This document shows, piece after piece, positions 19,259 through 28,215 of a DNA stretch of 64,000 nt. The stretch comes from Hydrogenophilales bacterium (GTDB lineage Bacteria; Pseudomonadota; Gammaproteobacteria; Burkholderiales; Thiobacillaceae): NCBI GenBank assembly GCA_023258975.1, contig JAHFRD010000014.1, forward strand, positions 16,183-80,182. Direction: 5' to 3'. The translations under genes and the position numbers were made by a program. The notes below the pieces were generated by a model. The model ran no database searches and was not told the DNA's origin. It saw nothing but the letters and a program-made list of their open reading frames with translations. Every line of letters begins with the position of its first letter. The stretch's first letter is position 1.

Positions 19259-20021
19259 CAGCTTGTTCAACCCCTTGTTGCACCGCCTGCCGCCCGCCCT
19301 GCTTGCCCTCGGTTCTCAGGTCGTGGCGTTGCTGGTGGTGACGGTGGCAGCTATCGCCTTGCGGGAAAACAGCGTCGGCTTGCCACTACCGCTCTGGGCC
19401 GCACTGGACGGCCTGGCCGCCGTCTTGTTGAGCCGCTGGCTGGGCCTGCCGGCCTGGTGGCAGATCATCAATCTGGTCTTCGTGCCCCTGCTCTGGCTCG
19501 CGCTGCAAAGCGAGATCGACCCGCTCTGGTTCCTCGCCGGGTTCGCACTTCTCGCCCTTACCTCGCTGGGCGCCATCCGCACCCGGGTTCCCCTGTATCT
19601 CTCCAGCCCGCGCGCCGCCGAAGAAATGGCCGCGCGCCTGCCCGAGCACGCGCGGGTACTGGATCTGGGCTGCGGCCTGGGCGGTCCGCTGTCCGGATTG
19701 AGCGCGCTGCGGCCGGATGCCACCCTGCAAGGAGTCGAAGCCGCGCCGCTCAACTGGCTGATCGCCCGCCTGCGCCTGCTGGGGCGCGCGCAAATTCACC
19801 TGGGCAATATTTGGGACACCGATCTGTCGGGCCATGATGTCGTCTACGCCTACCTCTCCCCCGCTCCCATGCCGCGCCTGTGGGAAAAAGCGCGCGGCGA
19901 AATGCGCCCCGGCAGCCTGTTCATCAGCAATACGTTTGCCGTCCCCGGCGTCGAACCGGACGAGGTGGTCGAACTCCATGATTTTTCCCATGCACGGCTC
20001 CTGATCTGGCGGATGCGATGA
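19245..20021 (+). CDS. Membrane-anchored class I SAM-dependent methyltransferase
   Basis: 258 residues. The first ~115 residues form several hydrophobic segments (LLALGSQVVALLVVTVAAIA, LWALD-like region, WQIINLVFVPLLWLAL, FLAGFALLALTSL). The C-terminal half is a Rossmann methyltransferase with motif I VLDLGCGLGGPLSGLS and a motif II-like acidic residue in GVEAAPLNW. The substrate is unknown. It overlaps motB by 14 bp and the following HDOD gene by 4 bp, so all three are probably co-translated. A cytoplasmic catalytic domain tethered to the inner membrane is inferred. Confidence 0.8.
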   Translation: MSSTDSLFNPLLHRLPPALLALGSQVVALLVVTVAAIALRENSVGLPLPLWAALDGLAAVLLSRWLGLPAWWQIINLVFVPLLWLALQSEIDPLWFLAGFALLALTSLGAIRTRVPLYLSSPRAAEEMAARLPEHARVLDLGCGLGGPLSGLSALRPDATLQGVEAAPLNWLIARLRLLGRAQIHLGNIWDTDLSGHDVVYAYLSPAPMPRLWEKARGEMRPGSLFISNTFAVPGVEPDEVVELHDFSHARLLIWRMR

Positions 20022-21538
20022 CTCTCAGCGACTGGCTCGACCGACTCAAGCCCGGCCCCCTGCCGGTGTTCGCACATACCCGGCAAATCCTGTCGGAACA
20101 GCGCCGCCGCGCCGAGGAGATCACCGCGCGCGAGGTTGCCCAGACCGTCCTCGCCGATCCGCTTGCCACCCTCAATCTGATCCATAGCGCGAATCTGCGC
20201 GGCAGCCGCCTGGGAGGCGAGGTCTCCACGGCGGAAAGCGCGCTCATGATGCGGGGCCTGGGCCGTTATCTCGACGAGGCGCGCAACCTGCCGGTATTGG
20301 AAGAAGGCGCGCCAGGCCGCGACGGAATACTCATGGCCGCGCTGCATGCCCTGCTGCGCCGCGTCCACCACGCCGCCTGGCAAGCGCGCGATTTCGCCGT
20401 CCTGCACAGCGATGTGCGCGCCGAGGAGGTACAGGTTGCCGCCCTGCTGCACGCCGTCCCGGAATTTCTCCTGCTCCTGCGCGCGCCCGTCGAAGCGCTG
20501 CGCCTGATCCGCCTGAAGCGCCGCATGCCGCATGCGGAAGCCGAGCAACAGATTCTGGGCGGCATCCACCTGGACGCACTGCGCCCGCCCCTGCTGGAAA
20601 GCTGGAAAGCCGCCGAACTCAGCCGCGACCTGCTCGACCCGAATTTGATCGAAAAACCGCGCCAGGCCATCCTCAATGCCTGTCTCGACATCGCCGAACG
20701 CGCGCAACGGGGATGGTGGGATGAACCCCTGCTGGTCGATTACATCGCCCTGGCCGGAATCGAAAATCTGCCCGTGGAAAGCGTCATCGCCACGGTTCAC
20801 GCCAACGCCATGCGCGCCGAACGTGCCGCAAACTGGATCGCCAGCCCCGGCGCGGGCGTCTGGGTGCCCATGTTGCCCGGCCCCTGGCCCTTCGAACCTG
20901 ATGACGAGGAGGAAACCGCTCCCACGATTCAGGCTAAACACGCGGTGGAGCCGCCCCCCGCCCCGGCCAGGCCCGCCGCGCCAATCCCGGCACCCGTGGA
21001 GGAAGAACAGCACCAGGTTTGCCCGATGCCGGACAAACGAGTCTTGCGCGACGCGCTGGAAAACATCGAGGGCCACCTGGACGGCACACTCAGCCTCAAC
21101 CAGATGTCGGCTGTCATTCTCAAGGGCCTGCATACCGGACTCGGCTTGAGCCGCATCCTGTTCGCGATGGTCACGCCCGATGGGCTCCATGTGAAGTCCC
21201 GTTTCACCCTCGGCATGCGGCCGGAAGACCCGATGCGCCACTTCGCCTTCGATCTGGATTCGCGCGACCTGTTCGGCCAACTCATGGGCAAGATGCAGGG
21301 TGTGTGGATGCGCGATGACAACCGCGCAAAACTGTGGACCATGATTCATCCCACGCTGCGGGAAATGATCGGCGACGTTGATTTCTACGCCATGAGCCTG
21401 CATGCCAATGGCAAGCCAGTCGGCCTCATCTACGCCGATCGCGGCCAGGGCGACTGCGGCCTCGACACGCACAGCTACACCGACTTCAAGATGCTCTGCC
21501 TGCAGGCGGCGCGCGGCCTCGGCAAGCTCAAGCAGTAA
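20018..21538 (+). CDS. HDOD-domain signalling protein with C-terminal GAF-like domain
   Basis: 506 residues. The N-terminal half (about 1-260) looks like an HDOD domain: GPLPVFAHTRQIL, then ADPLATLNLIHSANLRG, and a helical bundle lacking an HD active site. A proline-rich linker at about 300-330 (PPPAPARPAAPIPAP) leads to a C-terminal region, about 340-500, resembling a GAF domain (GLGLSRILFAMVTPDGLH, GLIYADRG). HDOD proteins commonly act in motility, biofilm or second-messenger signalling; the 4-bp overlap chain from motB suggests a motility link. Function not assigned. Confidence 0.75.
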   Translation: MTLSDWLDRLKPGPLPVFAHTRQILSEQRRRAEEITAREVAQTVLADPLATLNLIHSANLRGSRLGGEVSTAESALMMRGLGRYLDEARNLPVLEEGAPGRDGILMAALHALLRRVHHAAWQARDFAVLHSDVRAEEVQVAALLHAVPEFLLLLRAPVEALRLIRLKRRMPHAEAEQQILGGIHLDALRPPLLESWKAAELSRDLLDPNLIEKPRQAILNACLDIAERAQRGWWDEPLLVDYIALAGIENLPVESVIATVHANAMRAERAANWIASPGAGVWVPMLPGPWPFEPDDEEETAPTIQAKHAVEPPPAPARPAAPIPAPVEEEQHQVCPMPDKRVLRDALENIEGHLDGTLSLNQMSAVILKGLHTGLGLSRILFAMVTPDGLHVKSRFTLGMRPEDPMRHFAFDLDSRDLFGQLMGKMQGVWMRDDNRAKLWTMIHPTLREMIGDVDFYAMSLHANGKPVGLIYADRGQGDCGLDTHSYTDFKMLCLQAARGLGKLKQ

Positions 21539-21724
21539 ACCCCAAACTGGCCGTCGTGGAATGTGGTGAGCGATAGCGAGCCGCATCATCTCCGCCCGCC
21601 CCCCCCTACCCTCCCGCAACCGCGCTGCGCGGCACCTACACGCGCGCCTCGGATACGGCAATGCGCGGTTCACGGCGTATCCCGCGTTCGCGCGTTCGCA
21701 GTGTTTGTAGTAACATTTTCAATC

Positions 21725-22675
21725 ATGAAATGGTTACTACTTATTTTGTCGCTCCCCACCGAAAACACCTCGGCGCGGATGCGCGCCTGGCGCGCGCTGA
21801 AGAGCGCCGGCGCGGCGGCACTGCGCGATGGGGTGTATCTGCTGCCTGAAGGCGACGCGCAACACGCGGTCTTCCGCGAAGTGGCGACAGACATCGAGGT
21901 ATCCGGCGGGCAGGCCTATCTCCTCGCCAGTGATCCACACGACTATCCTTTCGTCGAGCTGTTCGATCGCACCGAGGACTACCGTCACCTCGCGGACGAT
22001 ATAGAGAACGCTCTGACCACGCTTGACGGCCATTCCGCGCAAGACCTTGCGCGTCTGGCGCGCAAGCCGCGCAAAGCCTTTGCCGCGCTGGCCGCCATCG
22101 ACTTCTTTCCCGGTGAGGCACAGCATCAAGTACAGGCACAACTGGAAGAACTGGAACACCGTATCCAGGCCCGGCTGTCGCCCGGCGAACCAACCCCGCG
22201 CGCGGCGGAAATCACTCCACTCGACGCCTCCGCCTATCAGGGCCGCCTGTGGGCCACGCGCAAGCGCCCCTGGGTGGATCGGCTGGCCTCGGCCTGGCTG
22301 ATCCGCCGCTTCATCGACCGGAAAGCGCGTTTTCTCTGGCTCGCCGGCCCCGCCGATTGCCCGCCCGAGGCCCTGGGTTTCGACTTTGACGGCGCCGCCT
22401 TCACCCATACCGGCGAAGGCCAGAAAACCCTGGTCAGCTTCGAGACCCTGCAAGCCAGTTTCGGCCTGGAGTCCGACGTGGCGCTGAACCAGGTCGCCCG
22501 CGTCGTGCATTGCCTCGATGTCGGCGGCCTGCCGGCGCCCGAGGCGCCCGGCCTGGAAATCCTGCTGGCCGGCATGCGCGCCAGCCTGTCCAACGATGAT
22601 GCCCTGCTGGACAGCGCCTGCCAGGCTTTCGATTTCCTCTACACCCACTACCAACACGGAGAAGCCATCCAGTGA
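21725..22675 (+). CDS. chrB: Chromate resistance regulator/protein ChrB
   Basis: 316 residues. N-terminal part starts MKWLLLILSLPTENTSARMR, followed by AWRALK, as in ChrB chromate-sensing regulators. The C-terminal ChrB_C domain (about 175-310) has WATRKRPWVDRLASAWLIRR and VVHCLDVGG. ChrB controls and supports the ChrA exporter in chromate resistance. The open frame extends upstream to 21563, but ATG 21725 fits the family. Overlaps chrA by four bases. The preceding 186 bp (21539-21724) has no gene and should hold the promoter. Confidence 0.92.
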   Translation: MKWLLLILSLPTENTSARMRAWRALKSAGAAALRDGVYLLPEGDAQHAVFREVATDIEVSGGQAYLLASDPHDYPFVELFDRTEDYRHLADDIENALTTLDGHSAQDLARLARKPRKAFAALAAIDFFPGEAQHQVQAQLEELEHRIQARLSPGEPTPRAAEITPLDASAYQGRLWATRKRPWVDRLASAWLIRRFIDRKARFLWLAGPADCPPEALGFDFDGAAFTHTGEGQKTLVSFETLQASFGLESDVALNQVARVVHCLDVGGLPAPEAPGLEILLAGMRASLSNDDALLDSACQAFDFLYTHYQHGEAIQ

Positions 22676-24015
22676 GCAACGACCCGCAACGACCCGCCCA
22701 TCCCGCCTTCTGGGAAGCCTTTGTCTACTGGCTGAAGTTGGGCTTCATCAGTTTCGGCGGCCCCGCCGGGCAGATTTCCATCATGCACCAGGAGTTGGTC
22801 GAAAAACGCCGCTGGATCTCCGAACGCCGCTTCCTGCATGCGCTCAACTACTGCATGGTGCTACCCGGCCCGGAGGCGCAACAACTCGCCATCTACATCG
22901 GCTGGCTGCTGCATCGCACCTGGGGCGGCATCATTGCCGGCACCCTGTTCGTGCTGCCGTCGCTATTCATCCTGGCGGCGTTGACCTACGTCTACCTGGC
23001 GTTCGGCGACATCACCTTCGTCCAGGGCGTGTTCAACGGCATCAAGCCGGCGGTGGTGGCCATCGTCGTGTTCGCGGCCTGGCGCATCGGCTCGCGCGCG
23101 TTGAAGAACAACGTACTGTGGGCGCTGGCGGCGGCTTCCTTCATCGCGATCTTCGCCTTCCACGTCCCCTTTCCCTACATCGTGCTGGCGGCCGGCCTCC
23201 TGGGCTTCATCGGCGGCAAGGCGATGCCGGACAAGTTCAAGGTAGGCGGCGGCCACGGCGCCTCCAGCAAGCAATACGGCCCGGCCCTGCTCGACGATGA
23301 CACACCGCCGCCGGAACACACCAGGTTCAAGCCCATGTATCTGGCCGTGCTGCTGCTGGCGGCGCTGGCGATCTGGGGCGCGGCCATGCTGATGCTGCCG
23401 GCGGGAACACTGTATGACATGGGCGAGTTCTTCACCAAGGCCGCCTTGGTCACCTTCGGTGGGGCGTATGCCGTGCTGCCCTATGTGTATCAGGGCGGGG
23501 TCGAAACCTATGGCTGGCTCACCGGCACCCAGATGATCGACGGCCTGGCACTGGGCGAAACCACGCCGGGGCCGCTCATCATGGTGGTGTCCTTCGTCGG
23601 CTTCGTCGGCGCCTGGACCAAGCAGATATTCGGCCCGGATGCCTTGTTCCTGGCCGGTTTCGCGGGCGCGTCGGTGGCCACTTTCTTCACCTTCCTGCCC
23701 AGCTTCATCTTCATCCTGGCCGGCGCGCCGCTGGTGGAAGCCACTCACGGCGACCTCAAGTTCACCGCGCCGCTGTCCGCCATCACCGCCGCCGTGGTCG
23801 GCGTGATCCTGAACCTGGCGCTGTTCTTCGGCTGGCATGTGATCTGGCCGCGCGCCAGCGAAGCCGCACCGTTCTCCGGCGGCTTCGAGTGGTTCTACGC
23901 GTTGATCTCGGTGGCTGCCTTCCTCGCGCTGTGGAAGTACAAGCAGGACATCATGAAGGTCATCGGCGCCTGCGCGGCGCTGGGCCTCGTCTACACCTAC
24001 ACCCTCGGAGCATGA
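22672..24015 (+). CDS. chrA: Chromate efflux transporter ChrA (long-chain CHR family)
   Basis: 447 residues, the two-domain long form. Exports chromate driven by the proton-motive force. About ten to twelve membrane segments. Each half has the CHR motif: GFISFGGPAGQISIMHQELV with PGPEAQQLAIYIGW in the first, and TFGGAYAVLPYVYQGGV with TTPGPLIMVVSFVGF in the second. GTG start at 22672 overlaps the chrB stop (GTGA), implying coupling. Second gene of the five-gene chr operon. Confidence 0.95.
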   Translation: MSNDPQRPAHPAFWEAFVYWLKLGFISFGGPAGQISIMHQELVEKRRWISERRFLHALNYCMVLPGPEAQQLAIYIGWLLHRTWGGIIAGTLFVLPSLFILAALTYVYLAFGDITFVQGVFNGIKPAVVAIVVFAAWRIGSRALKNNVLWALAAASFIAIFAFHVPFPYIVLAAGLLGFIGGKAMPDKFKVGGGHGASSKQYGPALLDDDTPPPEHTRFKPMYLAVLLLAALAIWGAAMLMLPAGTLYDMGEFFTKAALVTFGGAYAVLPYVYQGGVETYGWLTGTQMIDGLALGETTPGPLIMVVSFVGFVGAWTKQIFGPDALFLAGFAGASVATFFTFLPSFIFILAGAPLVEATHGDLKFTAPLSAITAAVVGVILNLALFFGWHVIWPRASEAAPFSGGFEWFYALISVAAFLALWKYKQDIMKVIGACAALGLVYTYTLGA

Positions 24016-24016
24016 A

Positions 24017-24331
24017 ATGGATCGCACCATCAACCCGGAAACCCTGAAACAAGATCTCGACGGCAAGTACGTTCTCGACGTGCGCCGCTGCGCTGACCAT
24101 GCCGCGTCTCCCGAACAACTGGCCGGCGCCCACTGGAATGACCCGGAAAAACTGGCCGAGTGGGCCGATGAACTGCCCCGCGACCAGGATATCGTCCTCT
24201 ACTGCGTGCGCGGCGGCGCGGTATCCAACAGCGTGGTGGATGCGCTCCAGGCCAAGGGACTGAGCGCCCGCTTCATCGAGGGCGGAATCGAGGGTTGGAA
24301 GGCGGCGGGCGGTGAGGTGGTCGCCAAATGA
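24017..24331 (+). CDS. Rhodanese-like protein of the chromate operon
   Basis: 104 residues, a single cytoplasmic rhodanese domain. Active-site loop is YCVRGGAVSN with the catalytic Cys in VLYCVRGG, preceded by the LDVRRCADH region. It could carry persulfide sulfur or act as a thiol reductase; rhodanese genes next to chrA are seen elsewhere, but their role is not settled. Starts two bases past chrA and overlaps the next gene by four bases. Confidence 0.85.
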   Translation: MDRTINPETLKQDLDGKYVLDVRRCADHAASPEQLAGAHWNDPEKLAEWADELPRDQDIVLYCVRGGAVSNSVVDALQAKGLSARFIEGGIEGWKAAGGEVVAK

Positions 24332-24786
24332 AGTGGGTGACGCGCGAACGTCCCAAGATCGACCGCATCGCCTGTCCCTGGCTGATCGCACGGTTCATCG
24401 ACGAGGTGCCGGAATTCCTCTATGTTGCGGGAAGCGAGGTCATGCGCGTGGCGGCGGCAACCGGCGCCACGCCGTATGACGTTCCCGGTGTGGAATATGG
24501 TCACCACGGCGAGCGTTGCAGCTTCGACGCCTTCATCGACAAGCACGCCCTGACTGATCCGGCGCTGCTGAAACTCGCCCTGATCGTGCGCGGTGCCGAT
24601 TGCGGCGCGCCACATCTGGCGAAAGAAGCGGCTGGCCTGCTGGCCATCTCGAAAGGATTGTCCCTAAACTTTTCGGACGACCACGAGATGTTGAAGCATG
24701 GCATGGTGCTCTACGACGCGCTGTATGCCTGGTGCGGCGACACGCCCATGAAGAAAATTGGGCGTTTTCTCGGCATCTCGCGTTGA
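24328..24786 (+). CDS. Stand-alone ChrB C-terminal-domain protein
   Basis: 152 residues corresponding only to the C-terminal domain of ChrB. WVTRERPKIDRIACPWLIAR parallels WATRKRPWVDRLASAWLIRR of the full-length ChrB in this operon. It lacks the N-terminal regulatory part. Two His-rich/Cys patches (EYGHHGERCSF, GADCGAPHLA) might bind metal; this is inference. The family is annotated as a chromate resistance protein of unknown mechanism. Overlaps its neighbours on both sides by four bases. Confidence 0.85.
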   Translation: MKWVTRERPKIDRIACPWLIARFIDEVPEFLYVAGSEVMRVAAATGATPYDVPGVEYGHHGERCSFDAFIDKHALTDPALLKLALIVRGADCGAPHLAKEAAGLLAISKGLSLNFSDDHEMLKHGMVLYDALYAWCGDTPMKKIGRFLGISR

Positions 24787-25982
24787 TCCTGCCTCCCGGC
24801 GCCGCGCCAGAAGCGCGCTACCTGCTCATCGCCCGCGCCCTGCGCGCGCTGGGCGATGGCTATGTCGCGGTGCTGCTGCCGGCCTATCTGCTGGCGCTGG
24901 GCATGGGCACCTGGCAGGTCGGCGTACTCAGCACGGCCACCTTGCTGGGATCGGCCTTCGCCACCCTGGCGGTCGGCACCTGGGGCCACCATTTTCACCA
25001 TCGCCATTTGCTTCTGGGCGCGGCGCTGCTGATGGCCGCCACCGGCCTGTTGTTCGCCGGATCCAGTGCATTCTGGCCGCTGTTGCTGGTGGCCTTCATC
25101 GGCACGCTCAATCCCAGTTCCGGCGATGTCAGCGTGTTCCTGCCGCTGGAACACGCGCGCCTGGCTGAAGCCGCCGAGGGCGACGCACGCACCTCGTTGT
25201 TCGCCCGCTACAGCCTGACCGGGGCCCTGTTCGCCGCGTTCGGGGCATTGGCCGCCGGGGTGCCGGACTGGCTGGCGGGCCTGGGAGCGGATCGTCTCAC
25301 CGCCCTGCGCGGCATGTTCTTGCTCTATGCCGGCATCGGCTGCGTGGTCTGGCTGCTCTACCGGCGCCTGCCGGAACCATCGCCGCATGCGCATACCGCC
25401 CCCCCCTCTCCGCTCGGCCCCTCACGCGGCATCGTGTTGAAACTGGCCGCGCTGTTTTCCCTGGACGCCTTCGCCGGCGGTCTGGTGGTGAATGCCCTGC
25501 TCTCGCTCTGGTTGTTCCAGCGCTTCGGCGTCTCACTGGCGACGGCCGGCGCCTTCTTCTTCTGGGCAGGACTGCTCACCGCCGCGTCGCAACTGGCCGC
25601 GCCCGGGGTGGCGCGACGCATCGGCCTGCTGAACACGATGGTGTTCACCCACATCCCGTCCAGCGTGTTCCTCATCCTCGCCGCCTTCGCGTCCAGCCTG
25701 CCGCTGGCGCTGGGTCTGCTGCTGGCGCGTGCCCTGCTCTCGCAAATGGACGTACCGACCCGCAGCGCCTTCGTCATGGTCATGGTCACCCCGCCGGAAC
25801 GCGCCGCCGCCGCCAGTTTCACCTCGGTGCCGCGCAGCCTGGCGGCGGCGTTGAGCCCCGCGCTGGGCGGCGCCCTGTTCGCCGCCGGCTGGCTGGCCGC
25901 GCCGCTGGCGGCCTGTGGCGTGCTGAAGATCGTCTATGACCTGGCCTTGCTCGCCACCTTCCGGCGGCACGGAGAAAAATAA
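24783..25982 (+). CDS. MFS transporter, last gene of the chromate operon
   Basis: About 399 residues with 12 hydrophobic segments in the major-facilitator arrangement (early GDGYVAVLLPAYLLALGMGT; mid-protein cytoplasmic loop RRLPEPSPHAHTAPP). No upstream ATG fits; TTG 24783 overlaps the previous stop codon and starts just before ILPPGAAPEARYLLIARAL. The frame also runs upstream inside the previous gene. Substrate unknown; context suggests efflux linked to chromate or sulfate stress. Followed by tRNA-Thr on the other strand. Confidence 0.82.
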   Translation: MILPPGAAPEARYLLIARALRALGDGYVAVLLPAYLLALGMGTWQVGVLSTATLLGSAFATLAVGTWGHHFHHRHLLLGAALLMAATGLLFAGSSAFWPLLLVAFIGTLNPSSGDVSVFLPLEHARLAEAAEGDARTSLFARYSLTGALFAAFGALAAGVPDWLAGLGADRLTALRGMFLLYAGIGCVVWLLYRRLPEPSPHAHTAPPSPLGPSRGIVLKLAALFSLDAFAGGLVVNALLSLWLFQRFGVSLATAGAFFFWAGLLTAASQLAAPGVARRIGLLNTMVFTHIPSSVFLILAAFASSLPLALGLLLARALLSQMDVPTRSAFVMVMVTPPERAAAASFTSVPRSLAAALSPALGGALFAAGWLAAPLAACGVLKIVYDLALLATFRRHGEK

Positions 25983-26038
25983 GCCGGAGATAGCGGACGC
26001 CAGACCCATGCATCGAGCCACTTGGCTCATCTTGAATT

Positions 26039-26114
26039 TGGTGCCCCCGAAAGGAGTTGAACCCTCGACCTTCGCATTACAAGTGCGCTGCTCTACCAAC
26101 TGAGCTACAGGGGC
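26039..26114 (-). tRNA. tRNA-Thr (TGT)
   Basis: 76-nt minus-strand tRNA with encoded CCA. Acceptor stem GCCCCTG/CGGGGGC (one T-G pair), D arm TAGCTCAGTTGG, anticodon loop CTTGTAA with anticodon TGT, T arm GAGGGTTCAACTC. Confidence 0.95.
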
Positions 26115-26409
26115 GTTGGAAAATCCTACTACGACCACCCATGAATTACTTGGGTGGTTTCGACACAGTTTTCGGCATTTCGACGATTTTCGGTAGTGAT
26201 TCCAACGAACCGCCTGTGGCGTCCAGAAAGCGTCTTAACACTGTGAGCTTGCCCAGACTCCGGTCAACCAGCCGTAAACTTCACCACTTCCGGTCCAGTA
26301 CAACCGCTCAATTATTCATTGCAATTCATGATATTACGTGCGGATATTGAAGTGTAATATCAATCTTGGAGGAAGAATATCCACAAGGTGTTAGCCCTGG
26401 AATGGAGAA
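26115..26409. other. 295-bp relatively AT-rich non-coding gap between tRNA-Thr and sspB
   Basis: No gene seen. Contains an inverted repeat accaccca/tgggtggt at about 26137-26160 and an AT-rich stretch near 26310-26370 (attattcattgcaattcatg, then gtgtaatatcaat). Being upstream of the leftward tRNA-Thr and downstream of sspB, it should hold the tRNA promoter and the end of the pet-ssp transcript. No clean T-run terminator was found. Confidence 0.4.
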
Positions 26410-26856
26410 CTATTTGACCACGCGCAATTGCGGCCGGCCGCGTGGTGGCTTGGGTGGTTCATCCCCGCCTGTTCCCACCAAGGCGGGAACGGCCCCGATC
26501 TCATTCGGCTTCTCGCCGGCATCCTCGCCGGCTTCACCGCTGAAACCCATACCCTCGCCGGTTTCACGCGCGTAGATGGCCAGAACATTGGCTATCGGGA
26601 TTTCTATTGCGTGCGACACGCCGCCAAAACGGGCCGAAAAGGTGACCCACTCGTTGTCCATATTCAGGTTGCGCACCGCGCTTGGGCCAAGGCTGAGGAC
26701 GATCTGGCCATCCTTGACATACCCCTGCGGCACCCGCGTCCGGTGATCCACGCGCACACTCAAATAAGGCGTCAGCCCGCTATCCACGCACCACTCATAG
26801 AGGGCGCGGAGGAAATAGGGCTGTTGCGAAATGGAGGGGGGATTCGCCGCCGCCAC
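26410..26856 (-). CDS. sspB: ClpXP protease specificity-enhancing factor SspB
   Basis: 148 residues. Adaptor that delivers ssrA-tagged proteins to ClpXP. N-terminal dimer/peptide-binding domain (QPYFLRALYEWCVDSGLTPY, RFGGVSHAIEIPIANVLAIY). A low-complexity linker then leads to the C-terminal ClpX-binding tail RPQLRVVK. Follows sspA by 10 bases in the petABC-sspAB cluster, the normal betaproteobacterial arrangement. Confidence 0.95.
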   Translation of the reverse strand: MAAANPPSISQQPYFLRALYEWCVDSGLTPYLSVRVDHRTRVPQGYVKDGQIVLSLGPSAVRNLNMDNEWVTFSARFGGVSHAIEIPIANVLAIYARETGEGMGFSGEAGEDAGEKPNEIGAVPALVGTGGDEPPKPPRGRPQLRVVK

Positions 26857-26866
26857 GATGCCGGAA

Positions 26867-27466
26867 CTACTTGCGCATCGCCTTCTCCACCGGCGTCAGC
26901 GCTTCGATGAAGGCCGGGCGGGAGAACAGGCGTTCCGCGTATTTCAGAATGGGCAGACCCTGCTTGGGCAACTGGATGCCGTAATGCTCCAGGCGCCACA
27001 ACAAGGGGGCGATGGCCACATCCAGCATCGAGTAGTCCTCGCCCAGCATGTGCTTCTGTTTGATGAAAATAGGAGCGATCTGAGTCAGATTGTCACGCAC
27101 GATAACGCGCGCTTTCTCCGCCACCTTGGGCGTGCCGTGCTCTAGGTCGCCGATATGCGAAAACAGGTCGTGCTCGAAGTTGTAGAGGAACAATCGAGCG
27201 CGAGCGCGCATGACCGGGTCGGCCGGCATCAGTTGCGGATGCGGGAACCGTTCGTCGATGTACTCGTTGATGATGTTGGACTCGTACAGCGTCAGATCGC
27301 GCTCCACCAGAATGGGGACGCGGCTGTAGGGGTTCATGACCGCGATGTCCTCGGGCTTGTCATGCAAGTCCACATCACGGATTTCGAAATCCATGCCCTT
27401 TTCGAACAGGACGATACGGCAGCGGTGGCTGAACGGGCACGCGGTGCCCGAATAAAGAATCATCAT
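26867..27466 (-). CDS. sspA: Stringent starvation protein A
   Basis: 199 residues. GST-fold protein that binds RNA polymerase in other proteobacteria and affects stress and stationary-phase transcription. Thioredoxin-like N-domain MILYSGTACPFSHRCRIVLF, then NPYSRVPILVERDLTLYESN; helical C-domain. The upstream open frame adds 12 residues; ATG 27466 (followed by a second ATG) is chosen by family start. Lies 17 bases after petC, so it is probably read from the pet promoter. Confidence 0.94.
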   Translation of the reverse strand: MMILYSGTACPFSHRCRIVLFEKGMDFEIRDVDLHDKPEDIAVMNPYSRVPILVERDLTLYESNIINEYIDERFPHPQLMPADPVMRARARLFLYNFEHDLFSHIGDLEHGTPKVAEKARVIVRDNLTQIAPIFIKQKHMLGEDYSMLDVAIAPLLWRLEHYGIQLPKQGLPILKYAERLFSRPAFIEALTPVEKAMRK

Positions 27467-27483
27467 GAACGATCTCGCCCTGC

Positions 27484-28215
27484 TTAATGCAGGCCCTTCC
27501 AATAGTCTTTCTTGAGATAGAAGGCGATGATGAAAAACACGCCCAGGAACAATAATACGAAGAGGCCGGTGGTCATGCGCTTGCTCTTCGCGGGTTCGCC
27601 CATCCAGTCGAGATAGTTGACCAGATCGCCCACCATTGCGTCGTATTCGGCCAGTGTCACCTTTCCGGGCTTGACCAGTTCGAAACGCTCAATTGCGTGG
27701 TGCGGCTTGCCATCCTCGCCCTGCATGGTGTGGTAGACCGGCACCAGTTGGCCTTGCAGTTCATGCAGGACATGCGGCATGCCGACCTTGTCGAATACCG
27801 TGTTGTTCCAGCCGGTGGGGCGGGTGTCGTCGCGGTAGAAGCCGCGCAGGTAGGTGTAGACCCAATCAGCCCCACGAGAGCGAGTGATGACGGACAAGTC
27901 GGGCGGCGGCGCGCCGAACCAGGACTTGGCATCCGCCGTGCGCATCGCCACATGCATGAGTTCACCCGGTTTTTCGGCGGCGTAGAGCAGGTTGTCCTTG
28001 ATCTGCGCTTCGGTCAGGCCGATGTCTTCCATGCGGTTGTATCGCATGTAACCGGCGCTGTGGCAGCTGAGGCAGTAGTTCACGAACACCCGCGCGCCAC
28101 GCTGTAGCGATTCCTGATCGTTCAAGTTGACCGGGGCATGATCCAGATGGACGCTGGCACCGGAGGCGAACGCGGCCGTCGGCAGAGCCAGGAGCAGGAA
28201 GAGCAACTTTTTCAT
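27484..28215 (-). CDS. petC: Cytochrome c1 subunit of the bc1 complex
   Basis: 243 residues. Heme c protein that passes electrons from the Rieske centre to soluble cytochrome c. Signal peptide (residues 1-18), one CxxCH heme site (NYCLSCHSAGYMRYNR), a Met-bearing region that could ligate the heme, and a C-terminal membrane anchor GLFVLLFLGVFFIIAFYL. Overlaps petB by four bases (ATGA). Confidence 0.96.
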   Translation of the reverse strand: MKKLLFLLLALPTAAFASGASVHLDHAPVNLNDQESLQRGARVFVNYCLSCHSAGYMRYNRMEDIGLTEAQIKDNLLYAAEKPGELMHVAMRTADAKSWFGAPPPDLSVITRSRGADWVYTYLRGFYRDDTRPTGWNNTVFDKVGMPHVLHELQGQLVPVYHTMQGEDGKPHHAIERFELVKPGKVTLAEYDAMVGDLVNYLDWMGEPAKSKRMTTGLFVLLFLGVFFIIAFYLKKDYWKGLH

